From Variovorax sp. DXTD-1 (lineage in GTDB: Bacteria > Pseudomonadota > Gammaproteobacteria > Burkholderiales > Burkholderiaceae_C), in NCBI RefSeq assembly GCF_003984625.1, contig NZ_RWKH01000002.1:124001-188000 (forward strand): 64,000 nt of DNA, read 5' to 3'. How positions within the stretch are numbered: position 1 is the first letter of the stretch; each line of letters starts with the position of its first letter. The notes under the pieces are model-generated. The model was given only the letters and a program-made list of their open reading frames with translations, searched no databases and was not told where the DNA came from. Of this stretch, positions 55,725-64,000 are shown in pieces. The position numbers and the translations under genes were made by a program.

Positions 55725-56873
55725 ATGAACATGATGGAGCGAATTCTTCGTTTGATGGCCGAGCGCAAGGCCTCCGACATCTACCTCTCGGCCCACTCTC
55801 CGGTGCTGATTCGCATGAACGGCACCTGCGTGCCGATCAATGCGCAGGTGCTGCCCGCCACCGCGCCGCTCGCGTTGCTGGCCGAAGTGGTGCCCGAAGC
55901 CCGCATCCAGGAGCTGGAAAGAACGGGCGAACTCAACATGGCCGTGATGCTCGAAGGCGCCGGCAACTACCGCATCAGCGCCATGCGCCAGCGCGGCAGC
56001 TATGCGGTGGTGGTGCGGCACATCGCCTCGACCATCCCCAGCTTTGCCGACCTGAACCTGCCCGACATTCTCAAGACACTGATCATGGAAAAGCGCGGGC
56101 TGATCCTGATGGTCGGCGCTACCGGCGCGGGCAAGACCACCACGCTCGCATCGATGCTCGACTACCGCAACGAGCACGCCACGGGCCACATCCTCACGGT
56201 GGAAGAACCCATCGAGTTCACCTACACCAACAAGAAGTCGCTGGTGAACCAGCGCGACGTGGGCAGCGACACCGAGTCGCTGCAGGTGGCGCTCAAGAAC
56301 GCGTTGCGCCAAGCGCCCGACGTGATCCAGATCGGCGAAATCCGCGACCGCGAAACCATGACGGCAGCCATTGCCTATGCGCAGTCGGGCCACCTGTGCG
56401 TGGCCACGCTGCATGCCAACAACAGCTACCGCGCGCTCAACCGCATCCTGAGCTTCTTCCCGGTCGAGGTGCGCCCCACGCTGCTGGGCGACCTGGGCTC
56501 GGCCCTGCGCGCTATCGTGTCGCAGCGGTTGCTGCGCACGCCCACCGGCGGCCGCGTGCCGGCGCTCGAAGTCATGCTCAACACGGCCCTGGTGGCCGAG
56601 CTGATCGAAAAAGGCGACTTCTCCGCCGTCAAGGAGGCCATGGAACAGTCGATGGCCGAAGGCTCGCAGACCTTCGAGGAAGACATTGCCCGCCTCATCA
56701 CCGAAGAGCGCGTGACGCGCGAGGAAGGCCTGGCCCAAGCCGACTCGCCCACCAACCTGATGTGGCGCCTGCAGAACCGCGCCGCGCCCAAGCCCAAGAC
56801 CGAAGACCGCCACCTGACGGACCAGGTCGACGAACCCACCTTTACCGACATCACGCTGGACGTGAAGTTCTGA
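55725..56873 (+). CDS. pilU: PilT/PilU-type type IV pilus retraction ATPase
   Basis: A 382-residue secretion ATPase. Walker A GATGAGKTTT, Asp box EEPIEFTY, Walker B and His-box AYAQSGHLCVATLHANN are present. The C-terminal part resembles PilU more than PilT. PilT/PilU proteins power pilus retraction and natural transformation. Located between dapD and dapE, with GAGGAG before the ATG. Whether it is PilU or a PilT-like paralogue cannot be decided alone. Confidence 0.9.
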   Translation: MNMMERILRLMAERKASDIYLSAHSPVLIRMNGTCVPINAQVLPATAPLALLAEVVPEARIQELERTGELNMAVMLEGAGNYRISAMRQRGSYAVVVRHIASTIPSFADLNLPDILKTLIMEKRGLILMVGATGAGKTTTLASMLDYRNEHATGHILTVEEPIEFTYTNKKSLVNQRDVGSDTESLQVALKNALRQAPDVIQIGEIRDRETMTAAIAYAQSGHLCVATLHANNSYRALNRILSFFPVEVRPTLLGDLGSALRAIVSQRLLRTPTGGRVPALEVMLNTALVAELIEKGDFSAVKEAMEQSMAEGSQTFEEDIARLITEERVTREEGLAQADSPTNLMWRLQNRAAPKPKTEDRHLTDQVDEPTFTDITLDVKF

Positions 56874-56900
56874 CCGACCCGGCCCCCTGGCTTTTTTCTG

Positions 56901-58076
56901 ATGTCCCGTACGCTCCAGCTCGCCGAACAACTCATCTCGCGCCCCTCCGTCACCCCCGAGGATGCGGGTTGCCAACAGATCATCGGCGAACGGCTGGCGC
57001 CGCTGGGCTTCACGCTTGAAACCATCGAGAGCGGCCCGGCCGACTTTCGCGTGACCAACCTGTGGGCGGTGCGCCGCCCCACTGGCGCCAGGGCAACCAA
57101 GACGCTGGTGTTCGCGGGCCATACCGACGTGGTGCCCACCGGCCCGGTCGAGCAATGGACCAGCCACCCCTTCACGCCCACGCACCGCGGCGGCAAGCTC
57201 TACGGCCGCGGGGCCTGCGACATGAAGACCTCGGTCGCCGCCTTCGTGGTGTCGATCGAAGAATTTCTCAAGGCCATGCCCGACCCCAAGCTCACGCTCG
57301 CGCTGCTGCTCACCAGCGATGAAGAAGGCCCGGGCATCGACGGCACCGTCGTCGTATGCAACGCCCTCGCCGCGCGCGGCGAAGTCATCGACTACTGCAT
57401 CGTCGGCGAGCCCACCGCCGTCCAGCGCTGCGGCGACATGATCAAGAACGGCCGCCGCGGCACCATGAGCGGCAAGCTCACGGTCAACGGCGTGCAGGGG
57501 CACATCGCCTATCCGCACCTGGCGAAAAACCCGGTGCACGCCTTTGCGCCCGCGCTGGCCGAACTGGTGGCCATCAACGCGGCCGGCGGTTGGGACGCGG
57601 GCAATGCGTACTTCCAGCCCACCAGCTGGCAGATCAGCAATTTCCACTCGGGCACCGGCGCGAGCAACGTGATTCCGGGCAGCGCGGTCATCGACTTCAA
57701 CTTTCGCTTTTCGACAGAGTCGACACCCGAATCGCTGCAGAAGCGCGTGCACGCGGTGCTCGATGCCCACGGCGTCGACTACACGCTCGCGTGGACCGTG
57801 GGCGGCCTGCCCTTTCTCACCACACCGGGCGAACTGGTGGCGTCGGTGCAGGCGGCCATTGCCGATGAAACCGGCATCCAGACCGAGCTGTCGACCAGCG
57901 GCGGCACCAGCGATGCGCGCTTCATCGCCAAGATCTGCACGCAGGTGGTCGAGCTGGGTCCGGTCAACGCCAGCATCCACAAGATCGACGAGCACATCGA
58001 CGTGGCCGAGATCGAGACGCTGAAGAACATCTACAAGCGCACGCTGGAGCGGCTCGAAGCGTCGCTGGCCCGATGA
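56901..58076 (+). CDS. dapE: Succinyl-diaminopimelate desuccinylase
   Basis: A 391-residue M20 peptidase-family enzyme. Metal residues appear in FAGHTDVVP (His and Asp) and DEEGPG. It hydrolyses N-succinyl-LL-diaminopimelate to LL-DAP after DapC. It overlaps prmB by 4 bases (ATGA). Confidence 0.95.
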   Translation: MSRTLQLAEQLISRPSVTPEDAGCQQIIGERLAPLGFTLETIESGPADFRVTNLWAVRRPTGARATKTLVFAGHTDVVPTGPVEQWTSHPFTPTHRGGKLYGRGACDMKTSVAAFVVSIEEFLKAMPDPKLTLALLLTSDEEGPGIDGTVVVCNALAARGEVIDYCIVGEPTAVQRCGDMIKNGRRGTMSGKLTVNGVQGHIAYPHLAKNPVHAFAPALAELVAINAAGGWDAGNAYFQPTSWQISNFHSGTGASNVIPGSAVIDFNFRFSTESTPESLQKRVHAVLDAHGVDYTLAWTVGGLPFLTTPGELVASVQAAIADETGIQTELSTSGGTSDARFIAKICTQVVELGPVNASIHKIDEHIDVAEIETLKNIYKRTLERLEASLAR

Positions 58077-58954
58077 GCACCGTCATCGAGCTGATCGAGG
58101 CCGGCGCCAAGCGGCTGGAAGAAGCCGGCGTCGCCTTCGGCCACGGCACCGCCAACGCCTTCGACGAAGCCGCCTGGCTCGTGATGTGGCGCCTGAAGTT
58201 GCCGCTGGACGAACTGGACGGGGTGGCCGACAGCCCCGTATCGCCGGCCGACGCCGGCAAGGTGCACGCACTCATCGAAGAGCGCATTGCCACGCGCAAG
58301 CCTGCCGCCTACCTCACGAAGGAGGCCTGGCTGCAGGGCGTGTCCTTTTACGTGGACGAGCGCGCCATCGTGCCGCGCAGCTTTATCGCCGAACTGATTG
58401 CAGACGGCAGCATCGACTACTGGCTGGGCGAACACACACAGCGCGTGCTCGATCTGTGCACCGGCAACGGCAGCCTGGCCGTGCTCGCGGCGCTGACCTA
58501 TCCGGACGTAACGGTGGATGCCGCCGACCTGTCGGTGGAAGCGCTCGAGGTGGCCGCCATCAACGTGACGCGGCATCAGCTCGACGCACGCGTGACGCTG
58601 ATCGAATCGGACGGCCTGAAGAAAGTGGCCGGCCCTTACGACCTGGTGCTGTGCAATCCGCCCTACGTGAACAGCGCGAGCATGGCCGCCCTGCCCGCCG
58701 AATACCGCGCCGAGCCTGAACTGGCGCTGGCCGGCGGCACCGACGGCATGGACTTTGTGCGCCAGCTGTTCGCCGACGCGCCTTCGCGCATGAGCGAGCA
58801 GGCGGTGCTGGTGCTTGAAATCGGCAACGAGCGCGACTACTTCGAGGCGGCATTTCCGCAGCTCGAGGTGGTGTGGCTCGAAACATCGGCGGGCGAGGAC
58901 CAGGTCCTGCTGGTCACCCGAGCCGCTTTGCTGGCCGGTGCCGGCGCGCGTTAG
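58073..58954 (+). CDS. prmB: Ribosomal protein L3 glutamine methyltransferase
   Basis: A 293-residue SAM-dependent methyltransferase. Motif I is [15 protein letters not shown], and NPPYV is the glutamine-methylation signature. PrmB methylates a glutamine of L3; the sister PrmC acts on release factors. The N-terminal helical domain fits PrmB. Translational coupling to dapE is indicated by the overlap. Confidence 0.9.
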   Translation: MSTVIELIEAGAKRLEEAGVAFGHGTANAFDEAAWLVMWRLKLPLDELDGVADSPVSPADAGKVHALIEERIATRKPAAYLTKEAWLQGVSFYVDERAIVPRSFIAELIADGSIDYWLGEHTQRVLDLCTGNGSLAVLAALTYPDVTVDAADLSVEALEVAAINVTRHQLDARVTLIESDGLKKVAGPYDLVLCNPPYVNSASMAALPAEYRAEPELALAGGTDGMDFVRQLFADAPSRMSEQAVLVLEIGNERDYFEAAFPQLEVVWLETSAGEDQVLLVTRAALLAGAGAR

Positions 58955-59092
58955 CTGCGCCCGGTCGAGCCCCCACCGCTTTTCCGCAGCCTGCGCTGCG
59001 GCCCCCTTTAACGGGCGCTCTTCGCCCCTATGCCCCTTTGTGCCAGGCCGCCCGGGGCTGGGCGGGATAATCGCCCCTACGGTTCCTATTTC

Positions 59093-61114
59093 ATGATTAC
59101 TCTCAAAAACGTCATTCTTCGCCGCAGCGCCAAGGTTCTGCTCGACGGCGCCACCGTCACCCTCAACCCCGGTGAAAAGGTCGGCCTGGTGGGCCGCAAC
59201 GGCGCAGGCAAGTCGACACTGTTCGCGCTGCTCAACGGCACGCTGCACGAAGACGGCGGCGACTTTTCGGTGCCCAAGCACTGGCGCATGGCCCAGGTGG
59301 CGCAGAACATGCCCGAAACCGACGAATCGGCCACCGAATTCGTGGTGGGCGGCGACACCCGCCTGACCGAGCTGCGCGAGAAGCTGGCCGCGATCGAGGC
59401 CGCCTACGAGGCCAACCCCGATGACGGCGACATCGGCATGGAACTGGCCCACGCCTACACCGACCTGGCCGACGCCGGCGAGCACGACGCAGTGCCGCGC
59501 GCGCAGGCGCTGATTCTTGGCCTGGGCTTCAAGTCGCACGAGCTCGACGAGCCCGTGAACAGCTTCTCGGGCGGCTGGCGCATGCGCCTGCAACTGGCCC
59601 GCGCGCTCATGTGTCCGAGCGACCTGCTGCTGCTCGACGAACCCACCAACCACTTGGACCTGGACGCGCTCGTCTGGCTCGAAGCCTGGCTGCAGAAATA
59701 CGCCGGCACCATGATCGTCATCAGCCACGACCGCGAGTTTCTCGACGCCGTGACCGACGTGACCCTGCACATTGCCAACGCCCAGCTCACGCGCTACGGC
59801 GGCAACTACAGCAAGTTCGAGGACATGCGCGCGCTGCAGATGGAGCAGCAGCAAGTCGCCTTCAGCAAGCAGCAGGACAAGATCGCCCACCTGCAGAAGT
59901 TCATCGACCGCTTCAAGGCCAAGGCCAGCAAGGCCAAGCAGGCGCAAAGCCGTGTCAAGGCGCTGGAGCGCATGGAGCGCGTGGCGCCGCTGCTGGCCGA
60001 AGCCGACTTCACCTTCGAGTTCAAGGAGCCCGGCAATATTCCGAACCCGATGCTCTCGATCAGCAATGCGAGCTTCGGTTATGAGATCGAAGGCGAAGAG
60101 CCCAAGACCATCTTGCGCGGAGTCAGCCGCTCGGTGCTGGCGGGCCAGCGCATCGGCATTCTGGGCGCCAACGGCCAGGGCAAGTCGACCCTGGTGAAGA
60201 CCATTGCGCGCGAAATGGGCGCGCTGGCCGGCCAGGTGACCGAGGGCAAGGGCCTGAACATCGGCTACTTTGCGCAGCAGGAACTCGACGTGCTGCGCCC
60301 GCAAGACACGCCGCTGGAGCACATGGTGCGCATGGCGCGGGAACTCGGCAGCAGCGTGAAAGAGGCCACCGGTGAGCAGGCCCTGCGCGGCTTTCTGGGC
60401 AGCTTCAACTTCAGCGGCGACATGGTGAAGCAGCCCGTGGGCACCATGAGCGGCGGTGAAAAAGCGCGCCTGGTGCTCGCGATGATGGTGTGGCAGCGCC
60501 CCAACCTGCTGCTGCTGGACGAGCCCACCAACCACCTGGACCTGGCCACCCGCGAGGCCCTGGCCGTGGCCCTGAACGAGTTCGAAGGCACGCTGATGCT
60601 CGTGAGCCACGATCGTGCGCTGCTGCGCTCGGTGTGCGACGAATTCTGGCTCGTGGGCCGCGGCGTGGTCACCGATTTCGACGGCGACCTCGACGACTAC
60701 CAGCGCTACCTGCTCGACGAGGCCAAGCGGCTGCGCGAAGAGGCCAAGGTGGCCGTGCGCGAGGCTGCAAGTGCCGCGGCGCCTGCTGCGGCCTCGCCCG
60801 CGGCGCCGTCGTCCACCGAGAGCGAATCCGCGGCCGCCGGCAAGAACCCGCAGCAGCGCAAGCAGGACGCCCAGGGTCGCCAGCAACGCAGCGACCAGGC
60901 CAGGCCGATCAAGCGCGAAATTGCGCAGATCGACGAACGCCTGGCCGCGGCAGGTGCTGAACGCACGGCGCTCGAGGCGCGCCTTGCGCAGCCGCTGCCG
61001 TCGGCTGAAATTGCCGAAGCAGGCAAGCGGCTGAAAGACCTCAACGAAGAAATCGGCCGCCTCGAGGAGCGTTGGCTGGCCCTGTCCGACCAGCTCGAGG
61101 CGCTGGCGGCCTGA
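59093..61114 (+). CDS. ABC-F family ATPase (YheS-like)
   Basis: A 673-residue protein with two ABC cassettes and no membrane domain. First Walker A is at residues 34-42 (GRNGAGKST), signature FSGGWRMR, Walker B LLLLDEPTNHLDL; the second is GANGQGKST with MSGGEKARL. A linker with SKAKQAQSRVKALE and a charged C-terminal coiled coil (about 560-673) complete it. ABC-F proteins act on ribosomes. YheS type is inferred from the domain spacing and C-terminus. Confidence 0.9.
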   Translation: MITLKNVILRRSAKVLLDGATVTLNPGEKVGLVGRNGAGKSTLFALLNGTLHEDGGDFSVPKHWRMAQVAQNMPETDESATEFVVGGDTRLTELREKLAAIEAAYEANPDDGDIGMELAHAYTDLADAGEHDAVPRAQALILGLGFKSHELDEPVNSFSGGWRMRLQLARALMCPSDLLLLDEPTNHLDLDALVWLEAWLQKYAGTMIVISHDREFLDAVTDVTLHIANAQLTRYGGNYSKFEDMRALQMEQQQVAFSKQQDKIAHLQKFIDRFKAKASKAKQAQSRVKALERMERVAPLLAEADFTFEFKEPGNIPNPMLSISNASFGYEIEGEEPKTILRGVSRSVLAGQRIGILGANGQGKSTLVKTIAREMGALAGQVTEGKGLNIGYFAQQELDVLRPQDTPLEHMVRMARELGSSVKEATGEQALRGFLGSFNFSGDMVKQPVGTMSGGEKARLVLAMMVWQRPNLLLLDEPTNHLDLATREALAVALNEFEGTLMLVSHDRALLRSVCDEFWLVGRGVVTDFDGDLDDYQRYLLDEAKRLREEAKVAVREAASAAAPAAASPAAPSSTESESAAAGKNPQQRKQDAQGRQQRSDQARPIKREIAQIDERLAAAGAERTALEARLAQPLPSAEIAEAGKRLKDLNEEIGRLEERWLALSDQLEALAA

Positions 61115-61141
61115 ACCGAACCTGCAAAGGAGACACGCGCC

Positions 61142-61645
61142 ATGCCGTCCGCCATCGAACTGGCCCGAGGTGACGAAAAGCTCATTGCCGCGGTCCACCG
61201 CAGCCGCCGCCTGATCGGTCGCAAGGCCCTGATGGCCGCCGCCGCCAGCGCCATTCCGCTGCCCGGTATCGACTGGGCGGCCGATGCCGCCCTGCTCTCG
61301 CGGCTGGTGCCGCAGATCAGCGCCGAGTTCGGCCTCTCGGTCACCCAGGTCGAAAAACTCGCGCCGCACCAGCGCGAGCGCATCCAGAAGGCTGCCACGA
61401 CGGTTGGCGCCCTGCTGGTAGGCCGGCTGGTCACGCGCGACCTGCTGATCAAGCTCGCCAGGCATGCCGGCGTGAAGCTCACAGCCAAGCAGGCCGCCAA
61501 GTACGTGCCGATAGCCGGGCAGATCGTCTCGGCCGCGCTCGGCTATGCCGCCTTGCGTGCGTTGGGCGAGCAGCACATCAAGGACTGCGTGCGCGTCAGC
61601 TCGACCCTCGCCTTATCGCCTCCCGAACCGCATGCGCCCGCCTGA
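61142..61645 (+). CDS. DUF697-like membrane-associated protein
   Basis: A 167-residue protein with Ala-rich hydrophobic helices and the IPLPGIDWAADAALLSRLVPQI motif of DUF697/YcjF-like proteins. It has AAGGAG before the ATG and follows the ABC-F gene closely. Members often accompany GTPases, but none is here. Its end overlaps the convergent gene at 61596-61829. Confidence 0.65.
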   Translation: MPSAIELARGDEKLIAAVHRSRRLIGRKALMAAAASAIPLPGIDWAADAALLSRLVPQISAEFGLSVTQVEKLAPHQRERIQKAATTVGALLVGRLVTRDLLIKLARHAGVKLTAKQAAKYVPIAGQIVSAALGYAALRALGEQHIKDCVRVSSTLALSPPEPHAPA

Positions 61646-61829
61646 AGGCGCAGTCGTCGAACAGAGCAAGGCCGACGCAAGCCGCGGTGACCAGGCCCGA
61701 AATGGCCAGACCACCCAAGCCGTAGTCCCGCAGGCGAATTCCGTAGAAGAGCGCTGCGGCAGACAGCAGTGCCAATAGCGCGCAAAGCGCGCGGTCGAGC
61801 CACAGGCCCGGTGTCGATGGCCTTTGCAT
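61596..61829 (-). CDS. Small two-helix membrane protein
   Basis: A 77-residue protein with two hydrophobic helices (about residues 10-28 and 33-52). The start at 61829 follows the stop of the 38-codon gene by two bases, so the two are probably coupled. It overlaps the DUF697-like gene on the opposite strand by 50 bases. A longer reading frame exists to 61967 but runs in a different register to the better small gene. Function unknown. Confidence 0.5.
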   Translation of the reverse strand: MQRPSTPGLWLDRALCALLALLSAAALFYGIRLRDYGLGGLAISGLVTAACVGLALFDDCAFRRAHAVREAIRRGSS

Positions 61830-61831
61830 GG

Positions 61832-61948
61832 TCAGCCCATGGGATGAACCTGACCGCGGCGCGGCTTCATGCCGTGTGCTCGTTTTTCCGTCTGCTTTTG
61901 CGTTGGCCCTGAGGCTTTCGGCGCCAGCACCAACTTGCGTGGTTTCAT
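61832..61948 (-). CDS. Small basic protein, 38 residues
   Basis: A short gene: ATG 61948, GGGAG 8 bases before it, 38 residues rich in Lys/Arg/Pro (MKPRKLVLAPKASG...). It is transcribed divergently from the S24 repressor gene, with the inverted repeat at 61963-61989 between them. Its stop lies 2 bases before the next start. Its small size and regulatory position suggest it is controlled by the repressor. Function unknown. Confidence 0.5.
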   Translation of the reverse strand: MKPRKLVLAPKASGPTQKQTEKRAHGMKPRRGQVHPMG

Positions 61949-61962
61949 GGCAAATACTCCCT

Positions 61963-61989
61963 TTCAACTATTCTAGAGTCCAAGTTGAA
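61963..61989. promoter_or_regulatory. Candidate operator of the S24 repressor
   Basis: Perfect 7-base inverted repeat TTCAACT / AGTTGAA with a 13-base spacer, midway between the repressor and the divergent small gene. It is the natural repressor site for both. Confidence 0.55.
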
Positions 61990-62015
61990 TATTCGCCTGC
62001 GCTTAAATCTGCGCC

Positions 62016-62735
62016 ATGGAGACTATTGCAGCGCGTGCATTGGCAGCACGCAAATACGCCAAGATGACTCAGAAGCAGGCCGAAGCCGCTTCGGGCGTCA
62101 AGCAGTCGAACATCTCGAAGATCGAACGGGGCGACACCGGCCGCTCGATGGGCCTGCTCGCCCTCGCTCGCGCGTATCGCGTCGACCCCAACTGGCTTGA
62201 CACCGGCGACGGCCCCGCTCCATGGGACGAAGTGCAGTTGCGTCCGGCCCGAGACAACGCCAATGAACCTCCCGGCCCGTACCGCGTCACGCGAACGCCG
62301 CCCTCGAGCCCTTCATTCAGCCCGGGCACGCCCGGTACGGTGCCGCTCCTTGCCTGGACGCAGGCGGCCACATGGACCGGCGGCGCCGGCCGAAGTCCGA
62401 TCGATGCCGAGCGATGGATTCCCTGCGTTGCACATCACAGCGCCGGCAGCACCTATGCATTGCGCGTACGCGGCGACAGCATGACCGCTCCGCACGGTCA
62501 CCTGAAGAGCTACCCCGCGGAATCGATCATCTTCGTCGACGCGCTGCGAACAGCGCCCGCGGACGGCGAACGCATCATCGCCAGGCTCGAGTCGAACAAC
62601 GAGGTCACGTTCAAGGTCTTCAAGGAAGAAGACGGCCGCCGCTGGCTGCTGCCGTTGAACCCCAGGCACGAGCCGATCCGCATGGCTTTCACCGTGCTCG
62701 GCACCGTCATCGGCAAGTGGGAAGACGAAGACTGA
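62016..62735 (+). CDS. S24/LexA-like phage-type repressor with N-terminal XRE domain
   Basis: A 239-residue protein. Residues 4-55 are a helix-turn-helix of Cro/C1 type (MTQKQAEAASGVKQSNISKI), and residues 108-235 are a peptidase S24 domain with Ser155 (RGDSM) and Lys200 (EVTFKVFK). S24 repressors are inactivated by RecA-stimulated self-cleavage after DNA damage. Here the usual Ala-Gly cleavage site near QAG reads QAAT; A124-G125 is a possible alternative, so inducibility is unsure. It lies left of the tRNA fragment, on the chromosome side. Confidence 0.85.
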   Translation: METIAARALAARKYAKMTQKQAEAASGVKQSNISKIERGDTGRSMGLLALARAYRVDPNWLDTGDGPAPWDEVQLRPARDNANEPPGPYRVTRTPPSSPSFSPGTPGTVPLLAWTQAATWTGGAGRSPIDAERWIPCVAHHSAGSTYALRVRGDSMTAPHGHLKSYPAESIIFVDALRTAPADGERIIARLESNNEVTFKVFKEEDGRRWLLPLNPRHEPIRMAFTVLGTVIGKWEDED

Positions 62736-62843
62736 CGCACGCGCCAGGTCAGGTTGCGTGCAGGTTCGGCGGGCACAGTAGAGGCTCCTTCTCCCCGTGG
62801 CCTGCATCCTCTCTGATCCTCCCTCCTCCAGCAGGTCACCTTC

Positions 62844-62873
62844 CAGCCCGCCCTTGTGCGGGCTGTTTTTTTT
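62844..62873 (+). terminator. Rho-independent terminator after the repressor gene
   Basis: CAGCCCGC / GCGGGCTG stem with a 6-base loop, then a run of T. Strong, on the plus strand. Confidence 0.85.
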
Positions 62874-62903
62874 GCCGCGGGCTGCGTGCAGCGCGAAAAA
62901 CAA

Positions 62904-62933
62904 AAAGCCTGCCATCTCTCGACAGCAGGCTTT
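62904..62933 (-). terminator. Terminator of the original tRNA-Lys gene
   Basis: On the minus strand AAAGCCTGC ... GCAGGCTTT form a 9-base stem with a 12-base loop, followed by TTG and TTTTT. It lies 21 bases after the tRNA fragment's CCA end, where a tRNA terminator should be. Confidence 0.75.
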
Positions 62934-62953
62934 CAATATTCACGCGATTCGGG

Positions 62954-62998
62954 TGGTAGGACGTACTGGATTCGAACCAGTGACCAACGGATTAAAAG
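62954..62998 (-). other. 3' fragment of tRNA-Lys(UUU): prophage attachment site
   Basis: Read on the minus strand, 45 bases correspond to the anticodon loop CTTTTAA, the 3' anticodon arm, variable loop, T-arm (ACTGG TTCGAAT CCAGT), acceptor strand ACGTCCT, discriminator A and CCA of a tRNA-Lys(UUU). The 5' half does not follow: the expected AGGACGT acceptor strand, D-arm and 5' anticodon stem are absent. This is the displaced 3' end left when a phage integrates in a tRNA gene. The native terminator still follows it, so the element body lies to the right, toward and beyond 64000. Confidence 0.85.
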
Positions 62999-63117
62999 GC
63001 CACCGAGATTCCCAATTCTATCAACCACTTAGGCAAAAAAGTGTTCCGCAATTCAGCGGATATCGATGGCCGCAAAGCCAATGCCCGCGCGGGCCTGTTC
63101 TTTTTTGCGGAATATCT

Positions 63118-63354
63118 TTAACCCCCTTCCACCAGCTCCGCAAAGACAGCTTTCCAGTACCAATTCGTGCTCTTGTGATGCGTGGTGCTGGACAGCTTGT
63201 AGGTGATGCGCACGCGGCCGAGGTGGTGGTCGACCTCGGCAAAGCGCTCGGGCGGCTGGCCGGGGCCCGGCTTCGGCAAGCTCATGGACGTGGCCCCTAT
63301 CACGTCGCCCGGAACCTTGGCCAGGATGCCGCTGGATGCGTAGAAATCGGACAT
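63118..63354 (-). CDS. Small hypothetical protein of the prophage
   Basis: A 78-residue soluble protein with an alpha/beta look (VRITYKLSST, then YWKAVFAELVEG). No family recognised. ATG at 63354. Being right of the tRNA fragment it belongs to the integrated element. Confidence 0.5.
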   Translation of the reverse strand: MSDFYASSGILAKVPGDVIGATSMSLPKPGPGQPPERFAEVDHHLGRVRITYKLSSTTHHKSTNWYWKAVFAELVEGG

Positions 63355-63416
63355 GGCGCCAGCATAGCGCGGAGACCCCTTCGCGCCACCTTTCGACTCA
63401 GCTACATTTCAGCCCA

Positions 63417-63542
63417 ATGACCACCTATCTCACCATCAAGCTCATCCTCATCGGCGTGGGCGCGCTCGGGTGGGGCATCTATTGCGGCATCAACGGCCTG
63501 GACTTGTCAGGGCGACCGGAGCAGCGCGAGCCGCGAGACTGA
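63417..63542 (+). CDS. Small membrane protein
   Basis: A 41-residue frame with one transmembrane helix (about residues 6-25) and a short polar tail. It overlaps the minus-strand gene at 63490 by 53 bases, so only one may be real here. No strong ribosome site. Confidence 0.35.
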   Translation: MTTYLTIKLILIGVGALGWGIYCGINGLDLSGRPEQREPRD

Positions 63543-64000
63543 GCGGCGCCGCGGCCACGCTGCGGCCAATCGGACCTTTCGGCTGCATGAGCGCAGCGGC
63601 TCGTTGCGGATCCAGCAACGCCTGCGCGAGCCGCTCCTGGATCTGCGCATTCGCCCCGCCGTAGACCATGTTCAGTGCGCGACCGGCCAGACCTTGGGCT
63701 GCCGGTGAGCCAGACAAGCCACGCCCGACGACCGATTGCAGCAGCCCATCGCTGGCCAGGTTCTGCACGGTGTTCGAACCCACGGCGCGCCCGGCATTGC
63801 TGGCGAGTTGGCTTGCGTTCAGGTCGGCTTGCAGTCGCCGAAGCAAGCCCATTTGATCGGGCGTCAGCTCGCGCGCAAGGTCCGCGCCTTGGTTTTTCAG
63901 AAGGTTGTTCAGCTTGGCGGCCGACAGGATCGCATTGCCCTGCGTGTCGACGGTTCCGGTCTGAAGCGTCCGAAGCACATCGCTCAGCTTCTCCATCTGG
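63490..64000 (-). CDS. Prophage protein, probably 5'-truncated by the window edge
   Basis: At least 168 residues, continuing past the window end; the visible ATG at 63996 may be internal. Ala/Leu/Gln-rich helices, with LNNLLKNQGADLARELTPDQ and ILSAAKLN, then a hydrophobic end. Similar runs occur in phage virion or structural proteins with long helical tails, but I cannot name the family. It is the first sizeable gene of the prophage. Confidence 0.6.
   Translation of the reverse strand, partial: QMEKLSDVLRTLQTGTVDTQGNAILSAAKLNNLLKNQGADLARELTPDQMGLLRRLQADLNASQLASNAGRAVGSNTVQNLASDGLLQSVVGRGLSGSPAAQGLAGRALNMVYGGANAQIQERLAQALLDPQRAAALMQPKGPIGRSVAAAPLSLAARAAPVALTSPGR

Noticed and set aside
55692..61576. 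Very long minus-strand frames opposite dapE, pilU and the ABC-F gene
   Set aside because: Shadow of plus-strand GC-rich codons, His/Arg/Ala-rich, no domains.
62954..63036. A complete tRNA with a divergent 5' half
   Set aside because: The 5' bases do not pair with ACGTCCT or form D-arm and anticodon stem.
62797..63420. Plus-strand frame with RTGFEPVTNGLK
   Set aside because: This peptide is the known artefact of translating the antisense of a tRNA; it confirms the tRNA fragment.

Overview
The window looks like a chromosome segment of a high-GC betaproteobacterium of the Burkholderiales, most likely Comamonadaceae and plausibly Variovorax. The evidence is the codon bias, the co-location of dapC, dapD, a PilT/PilU ATPase, dapE and prmB, and the protein sequences themselves. 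This is a judgement from recognised families; no search was run.

Bases 1-35,000 are accessory DNA. From the left there is a lipoprotein, a protein with AP2-like repeats and a phage/plasmid-type conserved protein. Next comes a two-partner-secretion contact-dependent inhibition locus on the minus strand (3379-15615), in the order exoprotein, immunity candidate, transporter. This is the Bcp-type order, not the E. coli cdiB-cdiA-cdiI order. After it come several orphan genes (a GNAT enzyme with a coupled partner, an OST-HTH/LOTUS protein, unknowns). A replication-type module follows: repeats at 21.83-21.92 kb, a lysine-rich protein, an AlpA-like regulator and a P4-type primase-helicase. A group with possible defence roles comes next: an AbiTii-domain gene divergent from a CoiA-like nuclease gene, then an HNH protein. 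The block ends with a degenerate FtsZ/tubulin-like protein, a large lipoprotein, an XRE regulator, a conserved element protein and a tyrosine integrase (33591-34859) that appears to mark the right edge. Just outside is a strong promoter and terminator pair with no ORF, a small-RNA candidate.

Bases 35,300-62,000 are ordinary chromosome: a response regulator, a branched-chain amino acid binding protein, holC-pepA divergent from lptFG, a sirohydrochlorin-chelatase-like gene, cysB, an aminotransferase, hrpA, an unusual soluble AAA+/M41 protease, argA, a LysE exporter, and the lysine/peptidoglycan cluster dapC-dapD-pilU-dapE-prmB. An ABC-F ATPase and small genes follow.

At 61.8-62.7 kb an S24 repressor faces two small genes across a perfect inverted repeat. 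At 62,954-62,998 lies the 3' portion of a minus-strand tRNA-Lys(UUU), still followed by its terminator but lacking its 5' half. This is the signature of an integrated prophage whose body starts here and runs off the right edge of the window. The last three small genes belong to it.
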